A stretch of DNA of 64,000 nt from Rhodobacter sp. (GTDB lineage Bacteria; Pseudomonadota; Alphaproteobacteria; Rhodobacterales; Rhodobacteraceae): NCBI GenBank assembly GCA_020251025.1, contig JADCDI010000001.1, positions 121,038 to 185,037 of the forward strand, written 5' to 3'. The notes below the pieces were generated by a model. It did no database searches, had not been told where the DNA came from, and saw only the letters and a program-made list of their open reading frames with translations. The first letter of the stretch is position 1. Every line of letters starts with the position of its first letter. The position numbers were made by a program, and so were the translations under genes. This document shows, one piece after another, positions 41,446 through 50,813 of this stretch.

Positions 41446-42210
41446 ATGAGCAGATCCAATCGCGGAACGCCCCTGGTCGAACTGCGCGACATCTCGATCT
41501 CTTTCGGGGGGATCAAGGCGGTGGACCATGTCAGCGTCGATCTGTACCCCGGCGAAGTCGTGGGTCTGCTGGGCCATAACGGTGCCGGCAAATCGACCCT
41601 GATCAAATGCCTGTCGGGGGCCTATCAGGCCGATGACGGCGAGATTCTGATCAATGGTGAAAAGGTCGACATCTCCAGCCCGCGCGACGCCCGCGCGCTG
41701 AACATCGAGACGATCTACCAGACGCTGGCCCTCGCGGACAATCTGGATGCCGCATCGAACCTGTTTCTGGGGCGCGAGATCGTCAACAGCTTTGGTTTCG
41801 TGGATGAAACCCGGATGGAGGCCGAGACGCGCAAGATCATGGCGCGCCTGAACCCGAACTTCCGCAAGTTCAACGTTCCGGTTTCGGCCCTGTCGGGCGG
41901 TCAGCGACAGTCGGTCGCCATTGCGCGCGCCGTCTATTTCAACGCCAGGATCCTGATCATGGATGAGCCGACCGCAGCCCTGGGTCCGCACGAGACGCAG
42001 ATGGTGGCGGAACTGATCCGCGAGCTGAAGGCGCAAGGCCTGGGCATCTTCCTGATCGAGCATGACATTCATAACGTGATGAAACTTTGCGACCGCGCTT
42101 CGGTGATGAAGAACGGTCAGCTTGTGGGAACCGTCAACGTCGGCGAGGTGACCGACGAAGACATTCTTGGCATGATCATCATGGGCAAGAAGCCGGCCAA
42201 GGCAGCGTGA
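41446..42210 (+). CDS. xylG: Sugar ABC transporter ATP-binding protein (single NBD, XylG/FrcA-like)
   Basis: [52 protein letters not shown]; 254 aa. Confidence 0.88.
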   Translation: MSRSNRGTPLVELRDISISFGGIKAVDHVSVDLYPGEVVGLLGHNGAGKSTLIKCLSGAYQADDGEILINGEKVDISSPRDARALNIETIYQTLALADNLDAASNLFLGREIVNSFGFVDETRMEAETRKIMARLNPNFRKFNVPVSALSGGQRQSVAIARAVYFNARILIMDEPTAALGPHETQMVAELIRELKAQGLGIFLIEHDIHNVMKLCDRASVMKNGQLVGTVNVGEVTDEDILGMIIMGKKPAKAA

Positions 42211-43646
42211 TGTTCATCGGGCTTGATCTGGGCACCTCGGGTGTAAAAGGCCTTTTGATCTCTTCCGATCAGCGGGTGCTGGCCGAAGCCGGTGCCCCGC
42301 TTGCGGTCAGCCGCCCCTTTGAGGGCTGGAGCGAACAATCCCCCGCAGACTGGATCGCGGCCAGCGAACAGGTGATGGACCAGCTGGCGGCACATGGTCT
42401 GGGGTCGGTGCGCGGTATCGGCCTGTCCGGGCAGATGCACGGGGCCACCCTGCTGGATGCCGCGGACGAGGTGCTGCGCCCCTGCATCCTGTGGAACGAT
42501 ACCCGCAGTTCCGAAGAAGCCGCCGAACTGGATGCCGATCCGGTCTTTCGCCGCATCACCGGCAACATCGTGTTCCCGGGCTTTACCGCGCCGAAACTTG
42601 TGTGGATCCGGCGCCACGAACCCGCGCTTTGGGACCGGGTTGCAAAGGTGCTGCTGCCCAAGGATTACCTGCGGCTTTGGCTGACGGGCGAACATGTGGC
42701 CGAGATGTCCGATGCCGCCGGGACAAGCTGGTTCGATACGGGCGCGCGCGACTGGTCCGACGCGTTGCTGGCCCTGACCGGCCTGTCGCGCGGGCATATG
42801 CCGCGCCTTGTCGAGGGGTCGGCACCCTCTGGCATGCTGCGCCCGGCGCTGGCGGGGCGCTGGGGCCTTGCGGCAAACGTGGTCGTTGCCGGGGGCGGTG
42901 GCGACAATGCGGCCTCGGGTGTTGGTGTGGGCGTGGTGCGGGCGGGCGAGGCTTTTGTTTCGCTTGGCACCTCGGGTGTGCTCTTTGCCGCGAATGACGG
43001 CTATCAACCTGCGCCGGAAACAGCCGTCCACACCTTTTGCCACGCCCTGCCCGAGACCTGGCACCAGATGGGTGTCGTGCTGTCCGCGACCGATTCGCTC
43101 AACTGGTATGCCGCCATGGTCGGCGAGACGGCGGCCACCCTGACCGGGCGGCTTGGTGGCCTGCAGGCCCCCGGCAAGCCTGTGTTCCTGCCCTATCTTG
43201 GCGGCGAACGCACACCGCTGAACAGCGCCGCGATCCGCGGTGCGTTCCTGTGCCTCGATCATGGCACAGACCGCGCCGCCGGCACCCGCGCCGTGCTGGA
43301 AGGTGTGACCTTTGCCATCCGCGACTGCCGCGATTCCCTTGCGGCAACCGGAACGCGGCTTGACCGGCTGATTGCCGTGGGTGGCGGATCACGGTCCGAC
43401 TACTGGCTGCAGGCCATTGCCACGGCGCTGGACCTGCCGGTGCACCTGCCGGTTGCCGGCGATTTCGGCGGTGCCTTCGGCGCTGCCCGCCTGGCGGTCA
43501 TGGCGGCCACCGGGGCGGGGGCAGAGATTGCCACGCTGCCCCCGATTGCCCGGACCATCGAACCGGTCCGCGCCCTGACATCCGCCTTCGACGCCGGGCA
43601 CGCCCGTTACCGCGCCGCCCAAGCCGCCATCAAGGACCTGACATGA
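42210..43646 (+). CDS. xylB: Xylulokinase
   Basis: [46 protein letters not shown]. Confidence 0.96.
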   Translation: MFIGLDLGTSGVKGLLISSDQRVLAEAGAPLAVSRPFEGWSEQSPADWIAASEQVMDQLAAHGLGSVRGIGLSGQMHGATLLDAADEVLRPCILWNDTRSSEEAAELDADPVFRRITGNIVFPGFTAPKLVWIRRHEPALWDRVAKVLLPKDYLRLWLTGEHVAEMSDAAGTSWFDTGARDWSDALLALTGLSRGHMPRLVEGSAPSGMLRPALAGRWGLAANVVVAGGGGDNAASGVGVGVVRAGEAFVSLGTSGVLFAANDGYQPAPETAVHTFCHALPETWHQMGVVLSATDSLNWYAAMVGETAATLTGRLGGLQAPGKPVFLPYLGGERTPLNSAAIRGAFLCLDHGTDRAAGTRAVLEGVTFAIRDCRDSLAATGTRLDRLIAVGGGSRSDYWLQAIATALDLPVHLPVAGDFGGAFGAARLAVMAATGAGAEIATLPPIARTIEPVRALTSAFDAGHARYRAAQAAIKDLT

Positions 43647-44950
43647 CCGATTTCTTCAGGGATATTCCCGCTGTCACCTACGTTGGCCCGAATTCCGATG
43701 TCGAATTCGGCTTTCGCCATTACAACAAGGACGAAGTCATTCTGGGCAAGCGGATGGAAGACCATCTGCGCTTTGCCGTGGCCTGGTGGCACAGCTTTGC
43801 CTGGGAAGGCGGCGATCCCTTTGGCGGCCAGACGTTCCAGCGCCCCTGGCACCCGCAGGATTCGATGAAAACCGCCCGCATCAAGGCCGATGTCGCCTTC
43901 GAGATGTTCCAGATCCTGGGCGTGCCCTTTTACTGCTGGCACGATGCCGATGTGCGCCCCGAGACCGGCAATTTCGCCGACAATCTGAAAACGCTGAACG
44001 AAATCACCGACTATATGGCGGAAAAACAGGCGCAGACCGGCATCAGGCTGCTGTGGGGCACCGCCAACATGTTCAGCCACCGGCGCTGGATGGCGGGGGC
44101 ATCGACCAACCCTGATCCCGAGGTCTTCGCCTTTGCCGCCGCCACGGTGAAAAGCTGCCTGGATGCGACGCACCGGATGGGCGGGCAGAACTATGTGCTG
44201 TGGGGCGGGCGCGAGGGGTACGAGACGCTGCTGAACACCGACCTGGCGCAGGAGATGGACCATATGGGCCGCTTCCTGAACATGGTGGTCGAATACAAGC
44301 ACAGGATCGGCTTCAAGGGCACCATTCTGGTGGAACCGAAACCGCAGGAACCCTCAAAGCATCAGTACGATTATGACGCCGCCACCTGTTTCGGCTTCCT
44401 GCAGAAATACGGCCTGGAAAAAGAGGTGAAGCTGAACCTGGAACAGGGCCACGCCATCCTTGCCGGGCACAGCTTTGAACACGAAATCGCCACGGCCGCC
44501 GCCCTTGGCGTGTTCGGATCGATCGATATGAACCGGAACGACTATCAGTCGGGCTGGGACACCGACCAGTTTCCCAACAACGTCCCTGAAACCGCGCTGG
44601 CCTATTACGAGGTGCTGCGTGCAGGCGGCTTTACCACCGGTGGCACCAACTTTGACGCCAAGGTACGCCGCCAGTCGCTGGACCCCGCAGACCTGATTCT
44701 GGCCCATGTCGGTGCGATGGATACCTGCGCACGCGGCCTGAAAGCCGCCGCTGCCCTGCTGCAATCGGGCGAGCTGGAGGTGGCGCGCAAGGCCCGCTAC
44801 GCCGGATGGGCCACGCCCCAGGCACGGCAGATGCTGGCAAGCGGTACGCTTGAGTCGATCACCGCAGAGGTTCTGGCCAGGGGGATCAACCCCCAGCCCG
44901 TGTCCGGCCGACAGGAACGCCTTGAGAATCTGTGGAACCGTTACGTCTGA
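43643..44950 (+). CDS. xylA: Xylose isomerase
   Basis: [64 protein letters not shown]. Confidence 0.98.
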   Translation: MTDFFRDIPAVTYVGPNSDVEFGFRHYNKDEVILGKRMEDHLRFAVAWWHSFAWEGGDPFGGQTFQRPWHPQDSMKTARIKADVAFEMFQILGVPFYCWHDADVRPETGNFADNLKTLNEITDYMAEKQAQTGIRLLWGTANMFSHRRWMAGASTNPDPEVFAFAAATVKSCLDATHRMGGQNYVLWGGREGYETLLNTDLAQEMDHMGRFLNMVVEYKHRIGFKGTILVEPKPQEPSKHQYDYDAATCFGFLQKYGLEKEVKLNLEQGHAILAGHSFEHEIATAAALGVFGSIDMNRNDYQSGWDTDQFPNNVPETALAYYEVLRAGGFTTGGTNFDAKVRRQSLDPADLILAHVGAMDTCARGLKAAAALLQSGELEVARKARYAGWATPQARQMLASGTLESITAEVLARGINPQPVSGRQERLENLWNRYV

Positions 44951-45010
44951 TCGCACCGCCAGACCCGCAAGGGGCACGCCTTGCCCCGCCCCCGCCGAAA
45001 GGACCGCTTC

Positions 45011-46042
45011 ATGGGTTACGTCCCCGCCGAAGACCGCTGCGACCGCATGATTTACCGCCGTTGCGGCGCGTCCGGCCTGAAGCTGCCGGTCGTCTCTCTG
45101 GGCCTGTGGCACAACTTCGGCCACGACACCCCGCATGAGACAAAGCAGGCTATCTGCCGCACCGCCTTTGATCAGGGCATCACCCATTTCGATCTGGCCA
45201 ACAATTACGGCCCGCCCCCCGGCAGCGCCGAAGAAGCTTTCGGCGGGATTCTGAAGACCGATTTTCACGGGCTGCGGGACGAGCTGATCATCTCGTCCAA
45301 GGCAGGCTATCTGATGTGGGGCGGCCCCTATGGCGAATGGGGCAGCCGCAAACACCTGATCGCCTCCTGCGACCAGTCACTGAAGCGCCTGGGGCTTGAT
45401 TATGTCGATATCTTCTATTCGCACCGCTTCGATCCCGACACGCCGCTGGAAGAGACGATGCAGGCGCTGGATTACATCGTGCGGTCGGGCCGGGCGCTTT
45501 ATGTCGGCCTGTCATCCTACAATTCCGAAAAGACCCGGCAGGCTGTTGCCATTCTGAAAGACCTGGGCACGCCCTGCCTGATTCACCAGCCCAGCTACAA
45601 TATCCTGAACCGCTGGATCGAAACGGACGGGCTGAAGGAAACCCTGGCTGATCTTGGCATCGGGTCCATTGCCTTCACGCCGCTGGCGCAGGGTATTCTG
45701 ACCCGCAAATACCTGAACGGCATCCCGCAGGGCAGCCGCGCCAGCCAGGGAAAGTCGCTTGATCCTGCTGTTATCACCGAAGGCGCGCTGAATTCCGTTC
45801 GCGCACTGGATGCGATGGCACAGGCACGGGGTCAGACCCTGGCGCAAATGGCCATTGCCTGGGTCTTGCGCCACGGCGGCATCACCACCGCCCTGATCGG
45901 CGCATCCAGGCCCGAACAGGTTGTCGATTGCTGCGGCGCGATCAGCAACCTGGACTTCTCGGATGCCGAACTGGCGCAGATCAACCAGATCGCCGAGCAG
46001 AAGGATGTCAACCTTTGGGCCAGATCGGCACAGCTTGACTGA
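45011..46042 (+). CDS. Aldo/keto reductase (YghZ/GpR-like)
   Basis: MIYRRCGASGLKLPVVSLGLWHNFGHD...FDLANNYGPPPGSAEEAFG; WVLRHGGITTALIGASRPEQ. Confidence 0.93.
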   Translation: MGYVPAEDRCDRMIYRRCGASGLKLPVVSLGLWHNFGHDTPHETKQAICRTAFDQGITHFDLANNYGPPPGSAEEAFGGILKTDFHGLRDELIISSKAGYLMWGGPYGEWGSRKHLIASCDQSLKRLGLDYVDIFYSHRFDPDTPLEETMQALDYIVRSGRALYVGLSSYNSEKTRQAVAILKDLGTPCLIHQPSYNILNRWIETDGLKETLADLGIGSIAFTPLAQGILTRKYLNGIPQGSRASQGKSLDPAVITEGALNSVRALDAMAQARGQTLAQMAIAWVLRHGGITTALIGASRPEQVVDCCGAISNLDFSDAELAQINQIAEQKDVNLWARSAQLD

Positions 46043-46044
46043 CA
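45703..46044 (+). repeat. Direct repeat copy A (342 bp), 3' end of intact aldo/keto reductase gene
   Basis: Gapless match to 47986-48327 at constant offset 2283; 4 mismatches at 45769, 45904, 45965 and 45996. Confidence 0.97.
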
Positions 46045-46054
46045 CGGCATGGAA

Positions 46055-46081
46055 CCTGCCGGGCCCTGACGGCCCGGCAGG
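46055..46081. terminator. Hairpin between aldo/keto reductase and YiaAB-like gene
   Basis: CCTGCCGGGCC-ctgac-GGCCCGGCAGG, 11-bp perfect stem between convergent genes; no T-run. Confidence 0.6.
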
Positions 46082-46098
46082 CAGGGATTGTCCGGGGG

Positions 46099-46383
46099 TC
46101 AGGCGGCCTTTTGCGCGCTGACTTCCATCAGCAGGCGTTCTGTCCGCGCCTCGTCAAGCTTGTTGTAAAGCCGCTGCGATTCCTCATTGTCGCGCAGCGT
46201 CTTGGTGATTGCGGCGGTAGAGCTGACAAGCATCAGCGCGGCCATGGCGTAAAAGCCCTTGGCGGCAAAGCTGGCTTCCAGAAAATAGATGCCGCCCGCC
46301 ATCATCGAGGCACCGACAGCGAAGTTGATATAGGTGAACACGTTCCAGGCAGCCGATACTTTGCTTGGGGCATAGTCTTGCAT
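46099..46383 (-). CDS. YiaA/YiaB-family two-TM inner-membrane protein
   Basis: SAAWNVFTYINFAVGASMMAGGIYFLEASFAAKGFYAMAALMLVSSTAAITKTLRDNEESQRLYNKLDEARTERLL; ATG at 46383. Confidence 0.87.
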   Translation of the reverse strand: MQDYAPSKVSAAWNVFTYINFAVGASMMAGGIYFLEASFAAKGFYAMAALMLVSSTAAITKTLRDNEESQRLYNKLDEARTERLLMEVSAQKAA

Positions 46384-46470
46384 GATACTCTCCGTTTGAT
46401 GCATGGGCCTGTGGCCCGTTCATGGTGAAAGTGCTGTGGTTTGGTTCCGTTGACCGTGAGGTACCGGGTT

Positions 46471-47169
46471 TCAGGGTGCCAGCGGCAGGTTGGCCGCCGA
46501 TGCTTGCTTCAGCCGGGCCAGAACCGCCGCTGCGTCCGGGCGCAGGGGCGCGCCGCACCCTGCGGCTGCCAGCCTGTCTCGGGTTGCATCGGCGCTGGTT
46601 CGTGCCGAAAGCTCGACGGCCGCATCCCGCGTGGCTGCCGCCATCGCCTGGCGTTCCTGAATCCGGTTCAGGGTGGCCTCGGCATCTGACAGGCCCGCCG
46701 TCATGGTGACCGGGCCTTTTTCGTGCAGGCGCTGCGTGTGTTCCGTGGCAAGCGCCAGACGCTGGCCCCGCTGCAAGGCACGCAGGCGGCTTTCGCTTTC
46801 GGACAGAACCTTGCGCAGGCGTGCAATCTCGGTCTGGTAGGTGGCAATGGCACGGGCGGTCGTGTCACGTTCCGCCTCAAGATGGGCCATGGCCCCGGCT
46901 GCCTCGGCCGCCAGGTCTTCCCGCCCCTTCAGCAGCGCCTCTTTGGCGCGCACCTCCAGATCACCAAGCTGCAGGGCAATCTCTTCGGCTGATTTCCTTT
47001 CGCGCTCGCAGCAGGCCATCACCATCGCCACCGATTTGCGCCCCAGTTCAACCGACTGCGCACAGTCGCGCAATTGCTGGCGCAGGATCGGCACGGCATT
47101 CGCATCCACAATTGCGTCGGCGGCGTCATGGCTCCGCCCGCGAAACATCGTGACAAGAAGCTTAAGCAT
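46471..47169 (-). CDS. PspA/IM30 family protein
   Basis: MLKLLVTMFRGRSHDAADAIVDANAVPILRQQLRDCAQ..., long coiled coil; ATG at 47169. Confidence 0.82.
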   Translation of the reverse strand: MLKLLVTMFRGRSHDAADAIVDANAVPILRQQLRDCAQSVELGRKSVAMVMACCERERKSAEEIALQLGDLEVRAKEALLKGREDLAAEAAGAMAHLEAERDTTARAIATYQTEIARLRKVLSESESRLRALQRGQRLALATEHTQRLHEKGPVTMTAGLSDAEATLNRIQERQAMAAATRDAAVELSARTSADATRDRLAAAGCGAPLRPDAAAVLARLKQASAANLPLAP

Positions 47170-47186
47170 TGATACCTCCATTCACA

Positions 47187-47257
47187 TGAACATTGTTCAC
47201 AAGGGCAACATGCCTGATTCGTGAACGTTGTTCAAGAAGATTTTTGAACATTGTTCA
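47187..47257. promoter_or_regulatory. Three TGAACATTGTTCA-type palindromes (candidate TetR operators) in divergent promoter
   Basis: 47187-47199 TGAACATTGTTCA; 47222-47234 TGAACGTTGTTCA; 47245-47257 TGAACATTGTTCA, the third extended to TTTGAACATTGTTCAAA. Confidence 0.82.
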
Positions 47258-47275
47258 AAAGATCGGGGAGACGCG

Positions 47276-47881
47276 ATGGAAACCCAGGAAAAACCCGGCC
47301 GTGACAACCTGCGTCACCGCCTTGTGGACGCCGCCGAACGAAGAATTGGCGAACAGGGCTTGTCAGGGCTGAAGGCAAGGCAGGTCACAGCCGATGTCGG
47401 CTGCGCGCTGGGCGCGCTTTACAACGCTTTCGAGGATCTTGATGACCTGATCCTTCATGTCAACGCACGCACGCTTGACCGGCTGGCCGCAGCCTTTGCC
47501 GGCGCACACCGGGCCGGTGAATCCGCCGAAGAAACCATCGCAGTTCTGGCCCAGACCTATGTGCGTTTCGCGCTGGAAAACCGCATGCTGTGGTCTGCCG
47601 TCTTTGCGCTTGCTTTGCCCGAAGGGCGGTCAGCACCTGATTGGTACGTGGTCAGATACAGGGCCCTGATTGACCAGATTGCCGACCCGCTTGCCAAACT
47701 GCGCCCCGACCTTTCGCCCGAAGAGCTGCAACTTCGTGCGCGCACCCTGTTCGCGGCGGTTCATGGTGTGGTCCGGCTGTTTCTGGAGGCACGCTTTCTG
47801 GCCGTACCACAAGACAGGATCACGCCAGAGGTAGCCGCCCTTGTCAAAGCCATGACACGGGGGTTGTCGGCAGCAGAATGA
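47276..47881 (+). CDS. TetR-family transcriptional regulator
   Basis: LVDAAERRIGEQGLSGLKARQVTADVGCALGALYNAFEDLDDLILHVN HTH; ATG at 47276. Confidence 0.92.
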   Translation: METQEKPGRDNLRHRLVDAAERRIGEQGLSGLKARQVTADVGCALGALYNAFEDLDDLILHVNARTLDRLAAAFAGAHRAGESAEETIAVLAQTYVRFALENRMLWSAVFALALPEGRSAPDWYVVRYRALIDQIADPLAKLRPDLSPEELQLRARTLFAAVHGVVRLFLEARFLAVPQDRITPEVAALVKAMTRGLSAAE

Positions 47882-47985
47882 TACGGGCCATTTGCGGCCG
47901 CGGGGTGGTTTTGCCAAAGGCCGCTGGCACTTGGGTATCCGGACCATCGTCAGACTGCACGTCGCGCACCCGGCTTTGGCGGCAG

Positions 47986-48327
47986 CCGCAAATACCTGAA
48001 CGGCATCCCGCAGGGCAGCCGCGCCAGCCAGGGAAAGTCGCTTGATCCTGCCGTTATCACCGAAGGCGCGCTGAATTCCGTTCGCGCACTGGATGCGATG
48101 GCACAGGCACGGGGTCAGACCCTGGCGCAAATGGCCATTGCCTGGGTCTTGCGCCACGGCGGCATCACCACCGCCCTGATCGGCGCGTCCAGGCCCGAAC
48201 AGGTTGTCGATTGCTGCGGCGCGATCAGCAACCTGGACTTCTCGGATACCGAACTGGCGCAGATCAACCAGATCGCCGGGCAGAAGGATGTCAACCTTTG
48301 GGCCAGATCGGCACAGCTTGACTGACA
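47986..48327 (+). pseudogene. Direct repeat copy B: 5'-truncated duplicate of aldo/keto reductase 3' end
   Basis: 338/342 nt identical to 45703-46044, same frame and stop (48323-48325), no 5' half of gene upstream. Confidence 0.95.
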
Positions 48328-48455
48328 TCGTCTGAAAGCGCGGCAAAGCCGGTTAGGCCTGGCCTGGATGGCGGGGCATCGGCCCACGAAATGTTTTCTT
48401 GCATTCATCCGGTAGGCCGGGTTATATTAATTAGGCCAAAGCATATAGTTATCAA

Positions 48456-49781
48456 ATGGTTAAATCAAACCGACTGGTTCCACTGGAAGCTGTGCGCGGT
48501 ATCGCGGTGCTCGTTGTCGTGACGCAGCACGTCTTGCTTGCGTTCTCGCCGGCAACGTCCGGCCTTCTTGCTGTTGACCGGACCGAGACAAGCATCATCG
48601 GCTCTTCCTGGTTCGTGCTGATGAACGGACCGGCAGCAATTACCTTGTGCTTTGTTCTGTCGGGCTTTGTCCTGTGCTGGGCCTTGTTTGCCGAAGGCGA
48701 CACCAACCGGGTGGCGCGCAGCTTTGGCAAGCGTTTGCCACGGCTTGCGGGCCTTGTCTTGGTAACGACGGTCGGCAGCTATCTGCTGTTCCGCTATGGT
48801 CAGTACCATTTCACCGAAGCGGGGGCGGTCAGCGGCAGCGCCTGGCTGAAGAATTTCGGTTTTTCCGGCTGGACGGCGGACTTTCAGCCGGATCTGCAAG
48901 GCGCACTGCTGGAAAGCGTGGCCACGTTCTTTATGCCTGTCTACACCTATAACGGGCTGCTTTGGACCATGCAGCACGCCTTGATCGGCGGCCTTCTTGT
49001 GCTTCCGGTCGCGATGCTGCTGTCGCTTTCGCTTGGCTACCGTTGGGCAACTGCCGGGGCTTTGGCCGTTCTGCTGGCGGCGGTGCTTCTTTATACAAGT
49101 TTCCTGTTCCCCTTTCTGGCGGGTGCCGCACTGTCCTTTGTCCTGTCGCGGTACCGGCCCCGTCTGCCGATGATCCTTGCCCTTCCTGTGCTGGGGGCGG
49201 GCCTGTATCTGCTGGGCTTCCTGTTGCCGCTGGGAACTTACGCATGGGTCTCACAGGCCCCGCCGGGGGTGAAAGACTATGCGGCCACGCTCTTTCACAG
49301 CGCGGGATCGGTGCTGGTGATCGTCGCGGTTCTGTGCAGTGCCGGGCTTTACCGGCGGCTGGACCGCCGCATCTGGTGGGCACTTGGCCGCATCAGTTTT
49401 CCGCTTTTTCTGGTGCATCCCCTGGTCATATGCTCGGCGTCCAGCGCGGTTTACCTTGACCTTTCGGCACAGGGTACGGGCCCTGCGGCCCTGCTTGTGG
49501 CGATGTTCGCGGTCAGCTTCGGGCTTTCGATCCTGCTGTCTGTTCCGCTTGCATGGCTGGATTACCGCTGGTGCGCCTGGCTGGAGGAAACGGCACGGCA
49601 ACTGTTCCCGGATCGGGTGGCACCTGCTGCCCCGCCGCCACCCCTTGCCGAAGAACTGGCCCCGCAGCGATCAGCCGCAATCGGGATCGGGAATGTGGTG
49701 GACCTTCGGCCGCCGCCCCTGGCACGCCCGATCACCCCGTCCGGTGCGGCTTCCCCGGCTGGTCAGGGGACCACCGGTTAG
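48456..49781 (+). CDS. Acyltransferase family 3 membrane protein (OafA/YrhL-like)
   Basis: LVPLEAVRGIAVLVVVTQHVLLAF; multi-pass; ISFPLFLVHPLVI. Confidence 0.88.
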   Translation: MVKSNRLVPLEAVRGIAVLVVVTQHVLLAFSPATSGLLAVDRTETSIIGSSWFVLMNGPAAITLCFVLSGFVLCWALFAEGDTNRVARSFGKRLPRLAGLVLVTTVGSYLLFRYGQYHFTEAGAVSGSAWLKNFGFSGWTADFQPDLQGALLESVATFFMPVYTYNGLLWTMQHALIGGLLVLPVAMLLSLSLGYRWATAGALAVLLAAVLLYTSFLFPFLAGAALSFVLSRYRPRLPMILALPVLGAGLYLLGFLLPLGTYAWVSQAPPGVKDYAATLFHSAGSVLVIVAVLCSAGLYRRLDRRIWWALGRISFPLFLVHPLVICSASSAVYLDLSAQGTGPAALLVAMFAVSFGLSILLSVPLAWLDYRWCAWLEETARQLFPDRVAPAAPPPPLAEELAPQRSAAIGIGNVVDLRPPPLARPITPSGAASPAGQGTTG

Positions 49782-50008
49782 GGAAAAGCAACTGAAGACG
49801 GTACCGATGATTTCAGTTTCGGGGCCGTTCAACCTTTGGCGGGACCTGACGGTCTGTGGTCTGTGTCATGACCTGATCCAGCAAGAAAGCATGTGCGCCG
49901 CAGCCGCGCCAGGGCGCTGTCGCGCGATCAGAACAGGCAGTGCAGCAGCGGGCAGGCGTTTCAGGGCAGGCCAAAGCCCTGACGCGGCGCGCCGCGGCGA
50001 CCGGGGCG

Positions 50009-50752
50009 TCAGGCCGTCTGTTGCTTGACGCTGGCCGTCACATAATTGCACGACAGATCGCGGGCAGACAGGCTCCACCTCCAGCCCAGCGGGTTGAAGA
50101 CCATGCCCTTGCGGTCCACCGGGTCCAGACCCGCCTGACGGATCAGGTCGTAAAGCTCGTCCGGGGTAATGAACCTGGACCAGTCATGCGTGCCCTTTGG
50201 CAACCAGCGCATGACATGTTCGGCACCGATGATCGCCATCACATAGCTTTTCGGGTTCCGGTTCAGGGTTGAGCAGATCATCAGCCCGCCCGGCTTCAGC
50301 AGCCGCTGACATGCGGTGAGATAGGCCAAAGGATCGGCGACATGTTCGACAACTTCCATGTTCAGCACCACGTCGAACTGCTCGCCCGCCGCCGCCAGGT
50401 CTTCGGCGGTGGCAAGGCGATAGTCGATGTCCAGCCCCGCCTGTTCGGCATGCAGCCGCGCGACCGGAATGTTGCGCGGCGCGGCATCCGCGCCCACCAC
50501 CGTCGCCCCCAGCCGCGCCATCGGTTCGCTGAGCAACCCGCCGCCGCAGCCGATGTCCAGCAGGCGCAGACCGGCAAAGGGGGCGGGATCGGCCGGATCA
50601 CGGTCAAACTGTGCCGAGATCTGGCTGGTGATGTAATCCAGCCGGCAGGGGTTGAGCATGTGCAGCGGCTTGAACTTGCCCGCCGGATTCCACCATTCGG
50701 CCGCCATCGCTTCGAACTTGGCGACTTCGTTCGGATCGATTGTGGTCGTCAT
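50009..50752 (-). CDS. ubiG: 3-demethylubiquinol / 2-polyprenyl-6-hydroxyphenol O-methyltransferase
   Basis: [70 protein letters not shown] at 50752. Confidence 0.95.
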   Translation of the reverse strand: MTTTIDPNEVAKFEAMAAEWWNPAGKFKPLHMLNPCRLDYITSQISAQFDRDPADPAPFAGLRLLDIGCGGGLLSEPMARLGATVVGADAAPRNIPVARLHAEQAGLDIDYRLATAEDLAAAGEQFDVVLNMEVVEHVADPLAYLTACQRLLKPGGLMICSTLNRNPKSYVMAIIGAEHVMRWLPKGTHDWSRFITPDELYDLIRQAGLDPVDRKGMVFNPLGWRWSLSARDLSCNYVTASVKQQTA

Positions 50753-50813
50753 GGTGAAATCCTTGCGGTTTGGCCCGTGGCAGGGCAGGCTCGGTGCACT
50801 ATATAGGGCCGTC

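Noticed and set aside
47630-48346. 238-aa minus-strand ORF spanning tetR end and repeat copy B
   Set aside because: Its N-terminal part is identical to the antisense of the reductase (ORF 45512-46045), so it is a shadow of the duplicated sequence rather than a gene.
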